Assembly: GCF_020524625.1 (NCBI RefSeq)
Contig: NZ_JAIVLL010000002.1
Coordinates: 558,001-622,000 of the forward strand
Reading direction: 5' to 3'
DNA from: Brevundimonas poindexterae
Lineage (GTDB): Bacteria; Pseudomonadota; Alphaproteobacteria; Caulobacterales; Caulobacteraceae
DNA length: 64,000 nt
The notes below the pieces were generated by a model. It searched no databases and was not told where the DNA came from. It saw only the letters and a list, made by a program, of their open reading frames with translations. The number at the start of each line of letters is the position of its first letter. Position 1 is the stretch's first letter. A program made the translations under genes and the position numbers. Below, piece after piece: positions 10,686 through 19,775 of this stretch.

Positions 10686-11153
10686 TCAGGGCCGCACGGG
10701 GTGGGCGAGGATAAGCATGGTCGTCCCGGCCTCGTGGCTGGCGAAGACGAAATCGAAATCGCGAGCCTCGGCGGCCTCGAAGCTCGGTGCGACGACATAC
10801 ATGCCCTGCGCGGCGTCCACGGCTCCGGTCGCAGGCGACAGCCCCGACGGCAGGCCCTCCAGGTCTTCCGGAACGCTATTGGTCCACTCGAGCGAGCAGG
10901 CGTCCTTCGGGCCCCTGACGTCGACCCGATCGGTTGTCAGGGTGATGACCTGATCCCCCTCGGACCGCTCCCACATCTTTCCCGCCGACGTGGAGTCCAC
11001 AAAGGTCCAGCCGCCGTTCGCCGTCACCAAGGCCTCCACGCTGGCCGTATCGGCCCGCGTCGCCACGCAGTAGTGCGCAAACTCGGCCTGCCGGTCATTG
11101 GCGGGGCGCTCCTGGATCAGGAACGCCAGCCCCAGGGCAACACCGGCCAGCAT
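10686..11153 (-). CDS. Membrane-anchored or exported protein, sucCD-embedded paralogue 1
   Basis: A 155-residue protein whose start overlaps the sucC stop as ATGA (11153-11150), so it is probably translationally coupled to sucC. It has a short hydrophobic N-terminus ([14 protein letters not shown]) rather than a full cleavable signal, then [26 protein letters not shown], alignable with paralogues 2 and 3, and a second cysteine at DACSLEW. It ends ILAHPVRP like paralogue 2. The three genes form a small family of unknown function. Confidence 0.72.
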   Translation of the reverse strand: MLAGVALGLAFLIQERPANDRQAEFAHYCVATRADTASVEALVTANGGWTFVDSTSAGKMWERSEGDQVITLTTDRVDVRGPKDACSLEWTNSVPEDLEGLPSGLSPATGAVDAAQGMYVVAPSFEAAEARDFDFVFASHEAGTTMLILAHPVRP

Positions 11154-12343
11154 CAGCCGACCGCCTTGACGATCTTCCGGGCGGCGTCGTCGAGGTCGTC
11201 AGCGGCGGTGATGGCGAGACCCGATTCGTTCAGGATCCGTTTGCCTTCGTCGACATTGGTGCCTTCCAGACGCACGACCAGCGGCACCTTGAGGCCCACT
11301 TCCTTGACGGCCGCGACCACGCCCTCGGCGATTACGTCACAGCGCATGATGCCGCCGAAGATGTTGACCAGGATGCCCTCGACCCGGGGGTCGGCGGTGA
11401 TGATCTTGAAGGCCGCCGCGACCTTTTCCTTGGAGGCGCCGCCGCCGACGTCGCAGAAGTTGGCGGGCTCCTTCCCGTACAGCTTGATGATGTCCATGGT
11501 CGCCATGGCAAGTCCGGCGCCATTGACCATGCAGCCGATGTTGCCGTCGAGGGCAACATAGGCGAGGTCCCACTTCGAGGCCTCGATCTCCTTGGGGTCT
11601 TCCTCGGTCTCGTCGCGCAGGGCGACAATGTCGTCGTGGCGGAACAGGGCGTTGCCGTCGAAGCTGACCTTGGCATCCAGCACGCGCAGGCGGCCGTTCT
11701 CCATGACGATCAGCGGGTTGATCTCGAGCAGGCTCATGTCCTTCTCGACGAAGGCCTTGTAGAGCAGCGGGAACAGGGTCTTGCCGTCGGTGGCGGCCTC
11801 GCCGTCCAGCTTCAGCGCGTCATTGATGCGGGCCACATCGGCATCGGTCACGCCGGCCTCGGGATCGATGGCCACGGTGACGATCTTTTCCGGGGTGTCG
11901 TGGGCGACGGCCTCGATGTCCATGCCGCCCTCGGTTGAGACGACGAAGGCCACCCGACCGACCGAGCGGTCGACCAGCAGCGAGCAGTAGAGTTCGCGGG
12001 CGATGTCGGCGCCGTCCTCGATATAGAGGCGGTTGACCTGCTTGCCGGCCTCGCCCGTCTGGGCGGTGACCAGGGTGTTGCCCAGCATTTCGCGGGCGTG
12101 GGAGACGGCTTCCTCGACCGATTTGGCGAGGCGCACGCCGCCCTTGGAGTCCGGGCCCAGTTCCTTGAACTTGCCCTTGCCGCGGCCGCCCGCGTGGATC
12201 TGGGACTTCACGACATAGAGCGGGCCGGGCAGGGACCGGGCGGCGGCCTCGGCCTCGTCCGCCGAGGTGATGGCCACGCCCGCCGCGACCGGCGCGCCAT
12301 AGCCCTTCAGAACCTGCTTGGCCTGATACTCGTGAATATTCAT
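11153..12343 (-). CDS. sucC: Succinyl-CoA synthetase (ADP-forming) beta subunit
   Basis: The beta subunit supplies the ATP-grasp nucleotide site and succinate site. The 396 residues start with [16 protein letters not shown], the standard SucC opening, and include the [11 protein letters not shown] stretch of the ATP-grasp fold, LEINPLIV, and the C-terminal [15 protein letters not shown] and [12 protein letters not shown] motifs. Length is normal. It is the first gene of the minus-strand TCA block; its stop overlaps the start of the first exported paralogue. Confidence 0.96.
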   Translation of the reverse strand: MNIHEYQAKQVLKGYGAPVAAGVAITSADEAEAAARSLPGPLYVVKSQIHAGGRGKGKFKELGPDSKGGVRLAKSVEEAVSHAREMLGNTLVTAQTGEAGKQVNRLYIEDGADIARELYCSLLVDRSVGRVAFVVSTEGGMDIEAVAHDTPEKIVTVAIDPEAGVTDADVARINDALKLDGEAATDGKTLFPLLYKAFVEKDMSLLEINPLIVMENGRLRVLDAKVSFDGNALFRHDDIVALRDETEEDPKEIEASKWDLAYVALDGNIGCMVNGAGLAMATMDIIKLYGKEPANFCDVGGGASKEKVAAAFKIITADPRVEGILVNIFGGIMRCDVIAEGVVAAVKEVGLKVPLVVRLEGTNVDEGKRILNESGLAITAADDLDDAARKIVKAVG

Positions 12344-12388
12344 GGAAACCGTCGCGACCGCTGATGGGAAAGGGTGCGAGGCTTATAG

Positions 12389-12421
12389 GCCCCGCCTGTT
12401 CGCAGGCGCAACAGGCGGGGC
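12389..12421 (-). terminator. Perfect 12-bp hairpin after the MFS gene
   Basis: GCCCCGCCTGTT (12389-12400) is the exact reverse complement of AACAGGCGGGGC (12410-12421), with a nine-base loop. On the minus strand it lies 17 bases after the MFS stop and 45 bases before the sucC start. The downstream side reads CTATAAG without a T run, so it is either a weak intrinsic terminator or an mRNA 3'-end stabiliser separating the MFS transcript from sucC. Confidence 0.6.
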
Positions 12422-12438
12422 GTGTCAGTAAGCGTGGA

Positions 12439-13986
12439 TCAGTCGACCCAGTCGCGCTTCAGGGTGCGCGAGGCGCCGATCAGCAGCAGGGCGGCCAGCA
12501 CATAGAAGCCCATACCGGTGTAGATGGCCCAGCGCAGGCTTTCGTCGCCGAACTGCGGCCGGAGCATGTCCGAGACGGCGCCGAAATAGTAGAAGCCCAC
12601 GGCGATGCCGAGCAGGTTGTTGATCAGCAGGAACAGGGCCGAGGCGGTCGAACGCATCGGGGCGGCGACCAGATTCTGGATCGAGGCCGTGATCGGCCCC
12701 AGCCAGGCGAGGTTCAGCCCGGTCGGGATGATGAAGATCAGGAAGGCGACCGTCAGCGACTGGGCACGGGTGCCGCCGTCGGCGAAGATCTGGGCGATCA
12801 GCCAGTCGGAGTTCATCGCGAGGATGAAGCACGGCGCCGAGATCAGAAAGGCGATGGCCGGGACCAGCGGATAGGCGCCCTTGCCGCGCTTCGCCAGCTT
12901 GTCGGCGATCATGCCGCCCAGCCAGATGCCCAGGGTGCCGCCGATCAGGGCGATGCCGGAATAGTACCAGCTGACCTCGCGCAGGGTCAGGTCGAAGCTG
13001 CGCATGAAGAACAGGGGCAACCAGCCCGCCACGCCATAGCCGCACACCGAGGACGAGGCCGCCCCAAGGGCCAGCAGCCAGAAGCTGCGCTTCGGAATGA
13101 CGACCGAGGCCGTCGAGCGGGCGATCATCAGCGAAATGCCGATCACGAGGGCCAGAAGGCCGCCAAAGCCCAGCACATTGCGGCTGGCGAAATCGATCAG
13201 GCCGAAGTGGACGAGCGCGGCAAGGGCCATGAGACCGGCGCCGAGGCCCAGCATGATCAGGGAGGCGGTCCGGCCGACCGACGAGGGGGCCGCCGGCGGA
13301 TGCGAGGCGACGGGCGCCGCATCGGCGGGGGCGGCCGGGGCAATGGGCTTGGGCGTATCGGTGCCGCCCCGCTTCGGGTCGCGCACCGTCAGGCGCAGGA
13401 CCGGCGCCACAATCAGCCCCAGCAGGCCGACGGTGATGAAGGCGGTGCGCCATCCGTATTCGGCGGCCAGCAGACCGCCGACCAGGGTGCCCGCGGCGGT
13501 GCCCAGCGGAATGCCGAAGGCGAAACCGGCCAGGGCGCGCGCCCGCTGATGCGGCGGGAAATAGTCGGCGACCAAGGAATAGGCCGGGGCCACGCCGCCC
13601 GCCTCGCCCACGCCGACGCCCATTCGGTAGAGGAACAGCTGGCCATAGGAGCCGGCCACGCCGCACAGCGCGGTGAAGCCCGACCAGACCGCGAGCGCCC
13701 CGGTCATGATCCAGACGCGGCTGTAGCGATCGGCCAGCCAGGCCAGCGGAATGGCCAGGGTAGAATAGACCGAGGCGAAGGCGATGCCGCCGAGCAGCCC
13801 GAACTGGCTGTCGGACATGCCGAACTCTTCCTTCAGCGGCGCGGCGAGGATGCCGATGATCTGCCGGTCGAGGAAGTTCAGCATGTAGATGAAGATCAGA
13901 ACCGCCAGCACATAGAAGCGGTATCCGGGGGCGACGGGTTTTTCGCTGCCGGTCTGCTCCGGGCCGGGCACGGTGGCTTCGGTCAT
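12439..13986 (-). CDS. MFS transporter, spinster-like
   Basis: A 515-residue inner-membrane carrier of the major facilitator superfamily. Twelve hydrophobic segments can be traced. After TM1 it has LNFLDRQIIGILAAPLKEEFGMSDSQ and then PLAWLADRYSR, the motif-A type loop typical of spinster-like MFS proteins. An alanine/proline-rich central loop (about residues 200-225) separates the two halves. The substrate cannot be read from sequence. A TonB-dependent receptor is directly upstream on the same strand with a terminator between, so they may handle the same nutrient across outer and inner membrane (inference). Confidence 0.85.
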   Translation of the reverse strand: MTEATVPGPEQTGSEKPVAPGYRFYVLAVLIFIYMLNFLDRQIIGILAAPLKEEFGMSDSQFGLLGGIAFASVYSTLAIPLAWLADRYSRVWIMTGALAVWSGFTALCGVAGSYGQLFLYRMGVGVGEAGGVAPAYSLVADYFPPHQRARALAGFAFGIPLGTAAGTLVGGLLAAEYGWRTAFITVGLLGLIVAPVLRLTVRDPKRGGTDTPKPIAPAAPADAAPVASHPPAAPSSVGRTASLIMLGLGAGLMALAALVHFGLIDFASRNVLGFGGLLALVIGISLMIARSTASVVIPKRSFWLLALGAASSSVCGYGVAGWLPLFFMRSFDLTLREVSWYYSGIALIGGTLGIWLGGMIADKLAKRGKGAYPLVPAIAFLISAPCFILAMNSDWLIAQIFADGGTRAQSLTVAFLIFIIPTGLNLAWLGPITASIQNLVAAPMRSTASALFLLINNLLGIAVGFYYFGAVSDMLRPQFGDESLRWAIYTGMGFYVLAALLLIGASRTLKRDWVD

Positions 13987-14049
13987 GGACGATTTCCCCC
14001 TGGTGGTCTTGATGCCGGGTAGGACGGTAGCGCCCCCGGCCGCGCATTC

Positions 14050-14089
14050 AAAAGAAAAAGGGCGGCGGCCCCCGAAGGAACCGCCGCCC
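14050..14089 (-). terminator. Intrinsic terminator of the TonB-receptor gene
   Basis: On the minus strand GGGCGGCGG (14089-14081) and CCGCCGCCC (14068-14060) form a GC-rich stem with a TTCG-containing loop, followed at once by TTTTTCTTTT. It starts about 35 bases after the receptor stop. This is the clearest Rho-independent terminator in the window, and it separates the receptor from the MFS gene. Confidence 0.85.
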
Positions 14090-14124
14090 CGTATGGTGTC
14101 CTCAGACGGTCACCGGTCGCCGGA

Positions 14125-16326
14125 TCAGAACTTGATCTGGATCGAGCCCGTGACGGTCCGCGGCGGGCCGTAGTAGCCGATGATCGAGTCGTTGAAGAGC
14201 GCGCCGGGGAAGTTGTAGCCGCCCACGCGGTACTCTTCATCGGTCAGGTTCTTGCCGAACACGCCGATGCTCCAGCGCTCGCTGGGCGCGGTCCAGATCG
14301 CCGACAGGTCAACCAGCGCATAGGCTTCCTGATCGAGGGTCGGGTTCGGGAACTCGAACTGGCTGTAGTCGTCGCGGTAGCTGACCGAGGGGGTCACCAC
14401 CAGCTCGCCGCCGGCCAGCTGGCTCTGCCAGGTCAGGCCGAAGTAGCCGGTCCATTCCGGAGCGTTTTGCAGAACCACCTGATCCGAGATGTCCTCATAG
14501 ACCATGGTGGTGAGGTTGTAGCGCAGGAACTGGTCGAACTCGGCGTTCAGATAGCCGACCGCGAAGTTGGCCGACAGGTTTTCGGTCAGATAGACCGAGC
14601 CTTCGAACTCGGCGCCGTAGATGGTGGACTGGCCGACGTTGTCCACGAAGCTGGCGATACCGCCCACAGCCGGAACCTGGGTGGTGACCTGCTGGTCCTT
14701 GTACTCGTTGTAGAAGATGGCCGAGCTGAACGACAGCGGACCGGCGCGGCCCTTCAGACCCATTTCGTAGCTGTCGACCGTTTCCGGATCATAGCCGTTG
14801 ACCGTGTCCGGGGTCAGGATGGCGTCGCCGCGCATGTCGAAGCCGCCGGACTTGAAGCCCGAGGACCACGAGGCATAGCCGGTGATGTCGTCGGAGAAGT
14901 CGTATGACAGGGCCACGCGCGGCGAGATGTCATCGAAGGTGCGCGAGTTGGTGTAGTCGGTGCGCAGCAGGATCGGCGCACGAGCCGAACCGCCCAGCAG
15001 GGGCGAGCGGGTCGCGCCCAGGTAGTTGGCCCGGAAGACTTCACCGGTCTTGGAGTCCTGCGTCCAGCGGACACCCAGGCCCAGGTGCAGACGATCGGTC
15101 AGGTCCAGGTTGACGTCGCCGAACATGGCCACGCTCTCGGTTTCCACCGAACCGCCGGTGCCGATCACAATGCCCGCACCGCCGAGGATGGTGTCGAAAG
15201 CGCCTTCCGCAGTGGCGTCCAGATAGAAGACACCGAACACGCCCTGGATCCGGTCGTAATCGAACTGGAACTGCAGCTCCATGGTGTGCTGCTCGTCGGC
15301 GTAATAGGCCGGGATGTCGAGCGTCGGCGCGGGCGTGTTGTCGAAGTCGATGACCGTGTCCGTGCTGCCTTCGCGCCAGGCGGCGATCGCCTTGAAGGTC
15401 CAGTGCTCGCTGACGTCCACCTGACCGGTGAACGACAGCCCCTCGCTCTCGACCGAGTTGTCGTCGCCGACACCGGCATAGGTGTCATAGACGCTGTCGG
15501 GCGAACCGGCGCCCGGGCCGACACCGGCCAGTTCACGGTGGCCGTGGCGGGGGTTGGAGTCGTCCTGGGTCCGGTCATAGGCCAGACGGAAGAAGACCTC
15601 GTCGCGCGGCGTGAATTCGGCGCTGGCGCGGAAGGCGGTGACGTCCTTGTCGTAGTGTTCGGCGCCGGTGTTCAGATTGGTGCCGTAGCCGTCGCGCGTC
15701 AGATTGGCGAAGGCGGCGCCGACGCGGAAGCTGTCGGTCAGCGGCAGGCTGCCCGAAGCGACCAGATCGACCTGGTTGTAGCTGCCATAGGCGGCGCGGA
15801 CGGTGGCTTCAGCCTCGGGCGACAGGCGCGAGGTGACGTATTTGATCGCGCCACCGACGGTGTTGCGGCCGTACAGCGAGCCCTGGGGTCCGCGCAGGAC
15901 CTCGATGCGCTCGATGTCGAAGATATCGAGCACGGCGGCCTGCGGACGGGCGATATAGACGTCGTCGACGTACAGGCCCACGCCCGGCTCGAAGCCCCAC
16001 AGGGGATCCTGCTGGCCGACGCCGCGGATGAAGGAGATCAGGGTCGAGTTCGAACCCCGGGCCACCTGGACGGTCGCGTTGGGCGACTGTTGCTGGAGGG
16101 CGGTGATGTCGGTGGCGCCCGTTTCCTCGAGGCGCTCGGCGGACAGGGCGGTCACGGCGACCGGCACGTCCTTCAGTTGCTCGTCACGACGACGGGCGGT
16201 GACGATGATTTCGTCCAGCGAGGTAGCGGTCGGCTCCTGCGCCGGGGCCTGCTGGGCGATAGCGGTGGCGGACAGCGCACCCCAGGCGGCTCCCGCCAGG
16301 AGGACGGTCTTCACAAGTCTGTTCAT
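14125..16326 (-). CDS. TonB-dependent outer-membrane receptor
   Basis: A 733-residue outer-membrane active transporter. It has a signal peptide (MNRLVKTVLLAGAAWGALSATAIAQ), a TonB-box-like segment at LDEIIVTARR, a plug domain with GLYVDDVYIARP and IERIEVLRGPQGSLYGRNTVGG, and a long beta-barrel ending in the aromatic-terminated strand VTGSIQIKF. The ATG at 16326 is chosen over an upstream TTG because it starts the signal peptide. Substrate unknown; sequence style is that of the large Caulobacterales and sphingomonad receptor families. The divergent TetR gene may control it. No upstream riboswitch was recognised. Confidence 0.92.
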   Translation of the reverse strand: MNRLVKTVLLAGAAWGALSATAIAQQAPAQEPTATSLDEIIVTARRRDEQLKDVPVAVTALSAERLEETGATDITALQQQSPNATVQVARGSNSTLISFIRGVGQQDPLWGFEPGVGLYVDDVYIARPQAAVLDIFDIERIEVLRGPQGSLYGRNTVGGAIKYVTSRLSPEAEATVRAAYGSYNQVDLVASGSLPLTDSFRVGAAFANLTRDGYGTNLNTGAEHYDKDVTAFRASAEFTPRDEVFFRLAYDRTQDDSNPRHGHRELAGVGPGAGSPDSVYDTYAGVGDDNSVESEGLSFTGQVDVSEHWTFKAIAAWREGSTDTVIDFDNTPAPTLDIPAYYADEQHTMELQFQFDYDRIQGVFGVFYLDATAEGAFDTILGGAGIVIGTGGSVETESVAMFGDVNLDLTDRLHLGLGVRWTQDSKTGEVFRANYLGATRSPLLGGSARAPILLRTDYTNSRTFDDISPRVALSYDFSDDITGYASWSSGFKSGGFDMRGDAILTPDTVNGYDPETVDSYEMGLKGRAGPLSFSSAIFYNEYKDQQVTTQVPAVGGIASFVDNVGQSTIYGAEFEGSVYLTENLSANFAVGYLNAEFDQFLRYNLTTMVYEDISDQVVLQNAPEWTGYFGLTWQSQLAGGELVVTPSVSYRDDYSQFEFPNPTLDQEAYALVDLSAIWTAPSERWSIGVFGKNLTDEEYRVGGYNFPGALFNDSIIGYYGPPRTVTGSIQIKF

Positions 16327-16535
16327 TTGAAACCCCAATCTCTGTTTCCAGCCCGAGACGCTTTTTATTCAGCGTTCAATGATTTTCCGCAGAGTGACCC
16401 TGTTTTTGCCATTCTGTCAAACGGTGAAGCCTGTCGCGGCCGGGGAATGGGGCGCCCCTGTGGCAGGAATGCACAGGCTTACGACCGTCCGCGCCGCCGA
16501 TTGCCCCGCTTGACGGGCGCGACTAGCTTGCCGCC
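16327..16535. promoter_or_regulatory. Divergent control region between TonB receptor and TetR regulator
   Basis: These 209 bases separate two divergent starts and are more AT-rich than their surroundings. A TTGACA hexamer reads toward the receptor at 16420-16415 without a convincing -10 at the normal distance. TTCAGCGTTCA near 16368-16378 is a short direct repeat of TTCA. A TetR-type operator would be expected here, but no strong palindrome stands out. Confidence 0.4.
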
Positions 16536-17285
16536 ATGAGCAAGCCTTCCGCCCCGCAGACCGAGGATGCCGCCGCCGAGCCCGGCCGTCGGACCAGGCC
16601 CGAAACCACCTCGGCCAAACGGGGGCGGCCCGCCAAGAATCAGGCCGGCCGGAATGGCGAGACACGCGACTCGATCCTCGATGCCGCCGAGGACCTGTTC
16701 TCGAAGCACGGCTTCTATGGGGTGACCATCCGCGAGGTGGCCCGCGAGGCCGGGGTCGATACGGCCCTGGTGCACTATTATTTCGGGGCCAAGCGCGACC
16801 TGTTCGACGCTGTCTTCCTGCGCCGGGCCGAGGTCTGGAACAATGAGCGGGTCGAGGCCATCAACCGCTATGCCCGCGAGCACGAAGGGGCCATGACGCT
16901 TGAGGGCCTGCTGGAAGCGTTCCTGCGGCCGCCGTTCCAGTGGTCGCTGAAGGGCGGCCCGGGCTGGAAGCACTATTCCGCGCTGGTGGCACAGACCAAC
17001 GCCAATCCGACCTTCGGCGGCGAGACGATGGCCCGCTATTTCGACCCGTCGATTCGGCGGCTGATCGACCTGTTGCGCGTGGTGCTGCCGGACGCCAGCG
17101 ACGCCGACCTGTACTGGGGCTGGCACAATCTGTCGGGGGCCCTGACCCTGACGCTGGGCGAGACAGGACGGCTGGACCGGCTGTCGGGCGGCCTGTGCCA
17201 GTCCGGGGATCTGGACAGCGCCTGCGCGTATATGGTGCGGTTTGCCTCGGCCGGCTTCCGGGCCGTCAGCGGGACGCGCGCCTAG
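16536..17285 (+). CDS. TetR/AcrR family transcriptional regulator
   Basis: A 249-residue regulator. A disordered charged N-terminus (about 1-45, with GRPAKNQAGRN) precedes the TetR DNA-binding domain at about 45-95: AAEDLFSKHGFYGVTIREVAREAGVDTALVHYYFGAKRDLFDAVF. The helical C-terminal ligand and dimer domain follows, with no known ligand. TetR repressors often act on the divergent gene, here the TonB receptor (inference). The stop shares CTAG 17282-17285 with the convergent MarR gene. Confidence 0.9.
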   Translation: MSKPSAPQTEDAAAEPGRRTRPETTSAKRGRPAKNQAGRNGETRDSILDAAEDLFSKHGFYGVTIREVAREAGVDTALVHYYFGAKRDLFDAVFLRRAEVWNNERVEAINRYAREHEGAMTLEGLLEAFLRPPFQWSLKGGPGWKHYSALVAQTNANPTFGGETMARYFDPSIRRLIDLLRVVLPDASDADLYWGWHNLSGALTLTLGETGRLDRLSGGLCQSGDLDSACAYMVRFASAGFRAVSGTRA

Positions 17286-17914
17286 GCGGCCTCGGGCTCG
17301 GGTTTTTCGACAGGGGCGTCCTTGGCCTTGCCCTTGCCACCCTTCTTGCCCGACTTTTTGGAGGCGGCCTTCTCGGCCTTGAGGGCCGCCTTTTCGGCCT
17401 TGCGCAGCTCCTTGAGGCGCTTCTTCTCGGCGCGGGCCTCGGCCTTGGCCTCCTCGGGGGCCGCATCGGCCGCTCCGGCCAGTTCGGTCAGGATTTCGAG
17501 GAAGGTCTCGCGCCGGCCCTTGGGCAGCAGGGCCATGATCTGGCGGTCGGCCTCAATCACGCGCGGGCGGGCCTCCGCGAGGGCGGTTTCGCCCTCGGGT
17601 GTCAGGTGGACGGCCATGGCGCGGGCATCCAGCGTCGAGCGCTCGCGCGACAGCAGGCCCCGCCGGGTCATGCGGGCCACCAGATCGGCCAGGGTGGAGC
17701 GGTCGATGCCGGTCGCCTTGACCAGATCGGTCTGGGTCAGACCGCCCCGCAGGGAGACCGCCTCAAGCACGGCGAACTGGCGCTGGGTCAGGCCGTCCGA
17801 TCCGACTTCGCGCGTATAGACGTCCAGCGCGAGCTGGAGGGCGCGATGGATCAGATGGCTGGGGGATTCGGCGAGCGCGCCGGCCTCGCGCGCCTTCTTG
17901 CCCGACTTGACCAT
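17282..17914 (-). CDS. MarR family regulator with lysine/alanine-rich C-terminal tail
   Basis: A 210-residue protein. Residues about 20-135 form a MarR winged helix (LTQRQFAVLEAVSLRGGLTQ, IDRSTLADLVARMTRRGLLSR, DARAMAVHLTPEG). From about 157 to the end it is a low-complexity tail with 16 lysines plus alanines, with KAEKAALKAEKAASKKSGKK-type runs like histone H1. Ordinary MarR proteins end near residue 150. The start ATG at 17914 is chosen because GGGGAGG sits at normal spacing; an upstream in-frame start would add 12 residues. The tail could increase nonspecific DNA binding (inference). Target unknown. Confidence 0.85.
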   Translation of the reverse strand: MVKSGKKAREAGALAESPSHLIHRALQLALDVYTREVGSDGLTQRQFAVLEAVSLRGGLTQTDLVKATGIDRSTLADLVARMTRRGLLSRERSTLDARAMAVHLTPEGETALAEARPRVIEADRQIMALLPKGRRETFLEILTELAGAADAAPEEAKAEARAEKKRLKELRKAEKAALKAEKAASKKSGKKGGKGKAKDAPVEKPEPEAA

Positions 17915-18029
17915 ACTGATCGCCTCCCCTCGGCGTTCCTGAACATCCAAGGGCTATCAGCGCCGCTTTACGCTTTGACGACGGCTGCGCGACATTTCTT
18001 CCGTTGGCGCAGCCCATTGGCCGCCGGAA

Positions 18030-18701
18030 TCACGGCGCGGCGTTGGGCCCCTCGATCGGCGGGACGTCCTCATCGCTGCCCGGCACGAGATTGCGCAGGA
18101 TCAGGGGCAGGTTGCAGATGCCGAAGACCGAGGAAGCGATCCACAGCACGCCCCGGAAGCTGACCCAGACATCGGCGGGGTCGATCCCCTCGCGCCCGAT
18201 CTGGCTCATCGCCCAGCCGACCAGCGCCTCGCTGCGCACCAGCTCATTGGTCAGGCCGACGACCGCGAAGAACAGGCCGTAGCGCAAGGTCAGGATGCGC
18301 CAGGCGCGGTCATTGATCGGAATGACGCTGCCCAGCAGCAGTTTCAGCGGGTTCTTGCCCAGCCGCAGGCCCCCGAGCAGGGCGACCGCAAGCGTCAGGT
18401 TCAGCACCGTCACCTTCAGCTTCACCCAGATATCGTCCTGCGTGACGAGCGTCAGCACGCCGAACACCAGGGCAAAACCCCCGACGATCAGGGGCATGAG
18501 GGCCAGACGGCGCTCGACCACCGCCCCGACGATCACCGCGATCGCGGCGCCGCCGACGAGGAACCATGTGGCCTGGACGAGGGCCTCGTCGCCCGGCAGG
18601 CCCTTGATCCGGTAGAACAGGAAGGCGCCGCCGAAGGCCGCCAGCGCCCCGAAGTCGACGGCCTGACGGACCCAGGCGGGAGGCTGTTTGTGCGTGCTCA
18701 T
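18030..18701 (-). CDS. ispZ: Inner membrane-spanning septation protein (YciB/IspZ family)
   Basis: A 223-residue polytopic inner-membrane protein. Five to six hydrophobic segments are visible, with VDFGALAAFGGAFLFYRIKG at the N-terminus, PLIVGGFALVFGVLTLVTQDDIWVKLK in the middle and NPLKLLLGSVIPINDRAWRILTLR, the most typical YciB stretch. The family is linked to septation and envelope synthesis in other bacteria, with an ill-defined role. Its start overlaps the ftsY stop as ATGA (18701-18698), and ftsY-yciB neighbourhoods are usual in alphaproteobacteria. Confidence 0.88.
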   Translation of the reverse strand: MSTHKQPPAWVRQAVDFGALAAFGGAFLFYRIKGLPGDEALVQATWFLVGGAAIAVIVGAVVERRLALMPLIVGGFALVFGVLTLVTQDDIWVKLKVTVLNLTLAVALLGGLRLGKNPLKLLLGSVIPINDRAWRILTLRYGLFFAVVGLTNELVRSEALVGWAMSQIGREGIDPADVWVSFRGVLWIASSVFGICNLPLILRNLVPGSDEDVPPIEGPNAAP

Positions 18702-19639
18702 GACCGGGCCTCCAGACCCACCAGCGACCGGGAGAAGGCCTCGGCATCGAAGGGCTGGAGATCGTCGATCCCCTCGCCCACCCCGATCAGCTTGATGGGG
18801 GCGTCCGACGCCTGGGCGACCGGGACCAGCACCCCGCCCCGCGCCGTGCCGTCCAGCTTGGTCATCACCAGACCCGAGACATAGGCCGTACGGCCGAAGA
18901 TCTTTTCCTGCTCCAGCGCATTGCGGCCCACCGTGGCGTCCAGCACCAGCAGGGTCTCGTGCGGGGCCTCGGGATCGACCTTTTTCAGGACGCGGACGAT
19001 CTTCAGCAGCTCGTCCATCAGGGCCGACTTGTTCTGCAGGCGGCCGGCGGTGTCGATCAGCACGACGTCATAGTCCTCGGCCCGGGCCTTGGTCAGGGCG
19101 TCGAAGGCCAGGCCGGCGGGATCGGCGCCGTCGCGGCGGCTCTCGAAGGTGGCGCCGGCGCGGTCGGCCCAGACCTTGAGCTGTTCGCGGGCAGCCGCCC
19201 GGAAGGTGTCGCAGGCCACAATCATGACCTTTGCGCCCTGCCCCGTCAGATCGGCGGCGATCTTGCCCAGAGTGGTCGTCTTGCCCGAGCCATTCACCCC
19301 GACGAACAGGGTGACGAAGGGGCGCGGGCCGTCCAGCGGCTCATAGCGGGCCTCGTGCGCGCGCAGTTCGTCAGCCACGGCCTCGGCCAGGGCCGTCTTG
19401 ACCTCGACCTCGGAGGCACCGGCGCCGAAGCGCAGCGCACGGAAGCGCTCGACGATGCGGTCGGTCGCGGCCGGGCCCAGATCGCTTTCCAGCAGATGCT
19501 CTTCCAGCTGTTCGAGGGCCGCCTCGGACAGGGGCTCCTTGACGAAGGTGGCCACCACCTGTTCGGTCATCTGGCGCGAGGAGCGGGACAGCCCGTCGCT
19601 CAGCCGCTGGAACCAGCCTTTTTTCGGTGCGTCGTTCAT
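18698..19639 (-). CDS. ftsY: Signal recognition particle receptor FtsY
   Basis: FtsY is the SRP receptor GTPase that docks ribosome-nascent chains at the membrane translocon. At 313 residues it is the short form with almost no acidic A domain: N domain at about 10-100, then the G domain with LFVGVNGSGKTTTLGK (P-loop about 114-121), ACDTFRAAAREQL, IDTAGRLQNKSALMDEL and MTKLDGTARGG. The N-terminal KKGWFQRLSDGLSRSSRQ amphipathic stretch fits membrane binding. It is upstream of ispZ and divergent from nadE. Confidence 0.96.
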   Translation of the reverse strand: MNDAPKKGWFQRLSDGLSRSSRQMTEQVVATFVKEPLSEAALEQLEEHLLESDLGPAATDRIVERFRALRFGAGASEVEVKTALAEAVADELRAHEARYEPLDGPRPFVTLFVGVNGSGKTTTLGKIAADLTGQGAKVMIVACDTFRAAAREQLKVWADRAGATFESRRDGADPAGLAFDALTKARAEDYDVVLIDTAGRLQNKSALMDELLKIVRVLKKVDPEAPHETLLVLDATVGRNALEQEKIFGRTAYVSGLVMTKLDGTARGGVLVPVAQASDAPIKLIGVGEGIDDLQPFDAEAFSRSLVGLEARS

Positions 19640-19775
19640 GGGTCCGCTTTAGCGGTCGCCGTCGCCAGCGTCACCTGTGACACGAAGAAACCCCATCTTG
19701 GGAAATCTGCCTTCTATGTGCGACAAGGCGGCGGTCGGCGCCCAGAGGCGCCTCGGCGCGCGCCCGGATGGATTG

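Noticed and set aside
16327..16535. Cobalamin or other riboswitch upstream of the TonB receptor
   Set aside because: No conserved B12-box-like or other riboswitch core was recognised and the leader is short.
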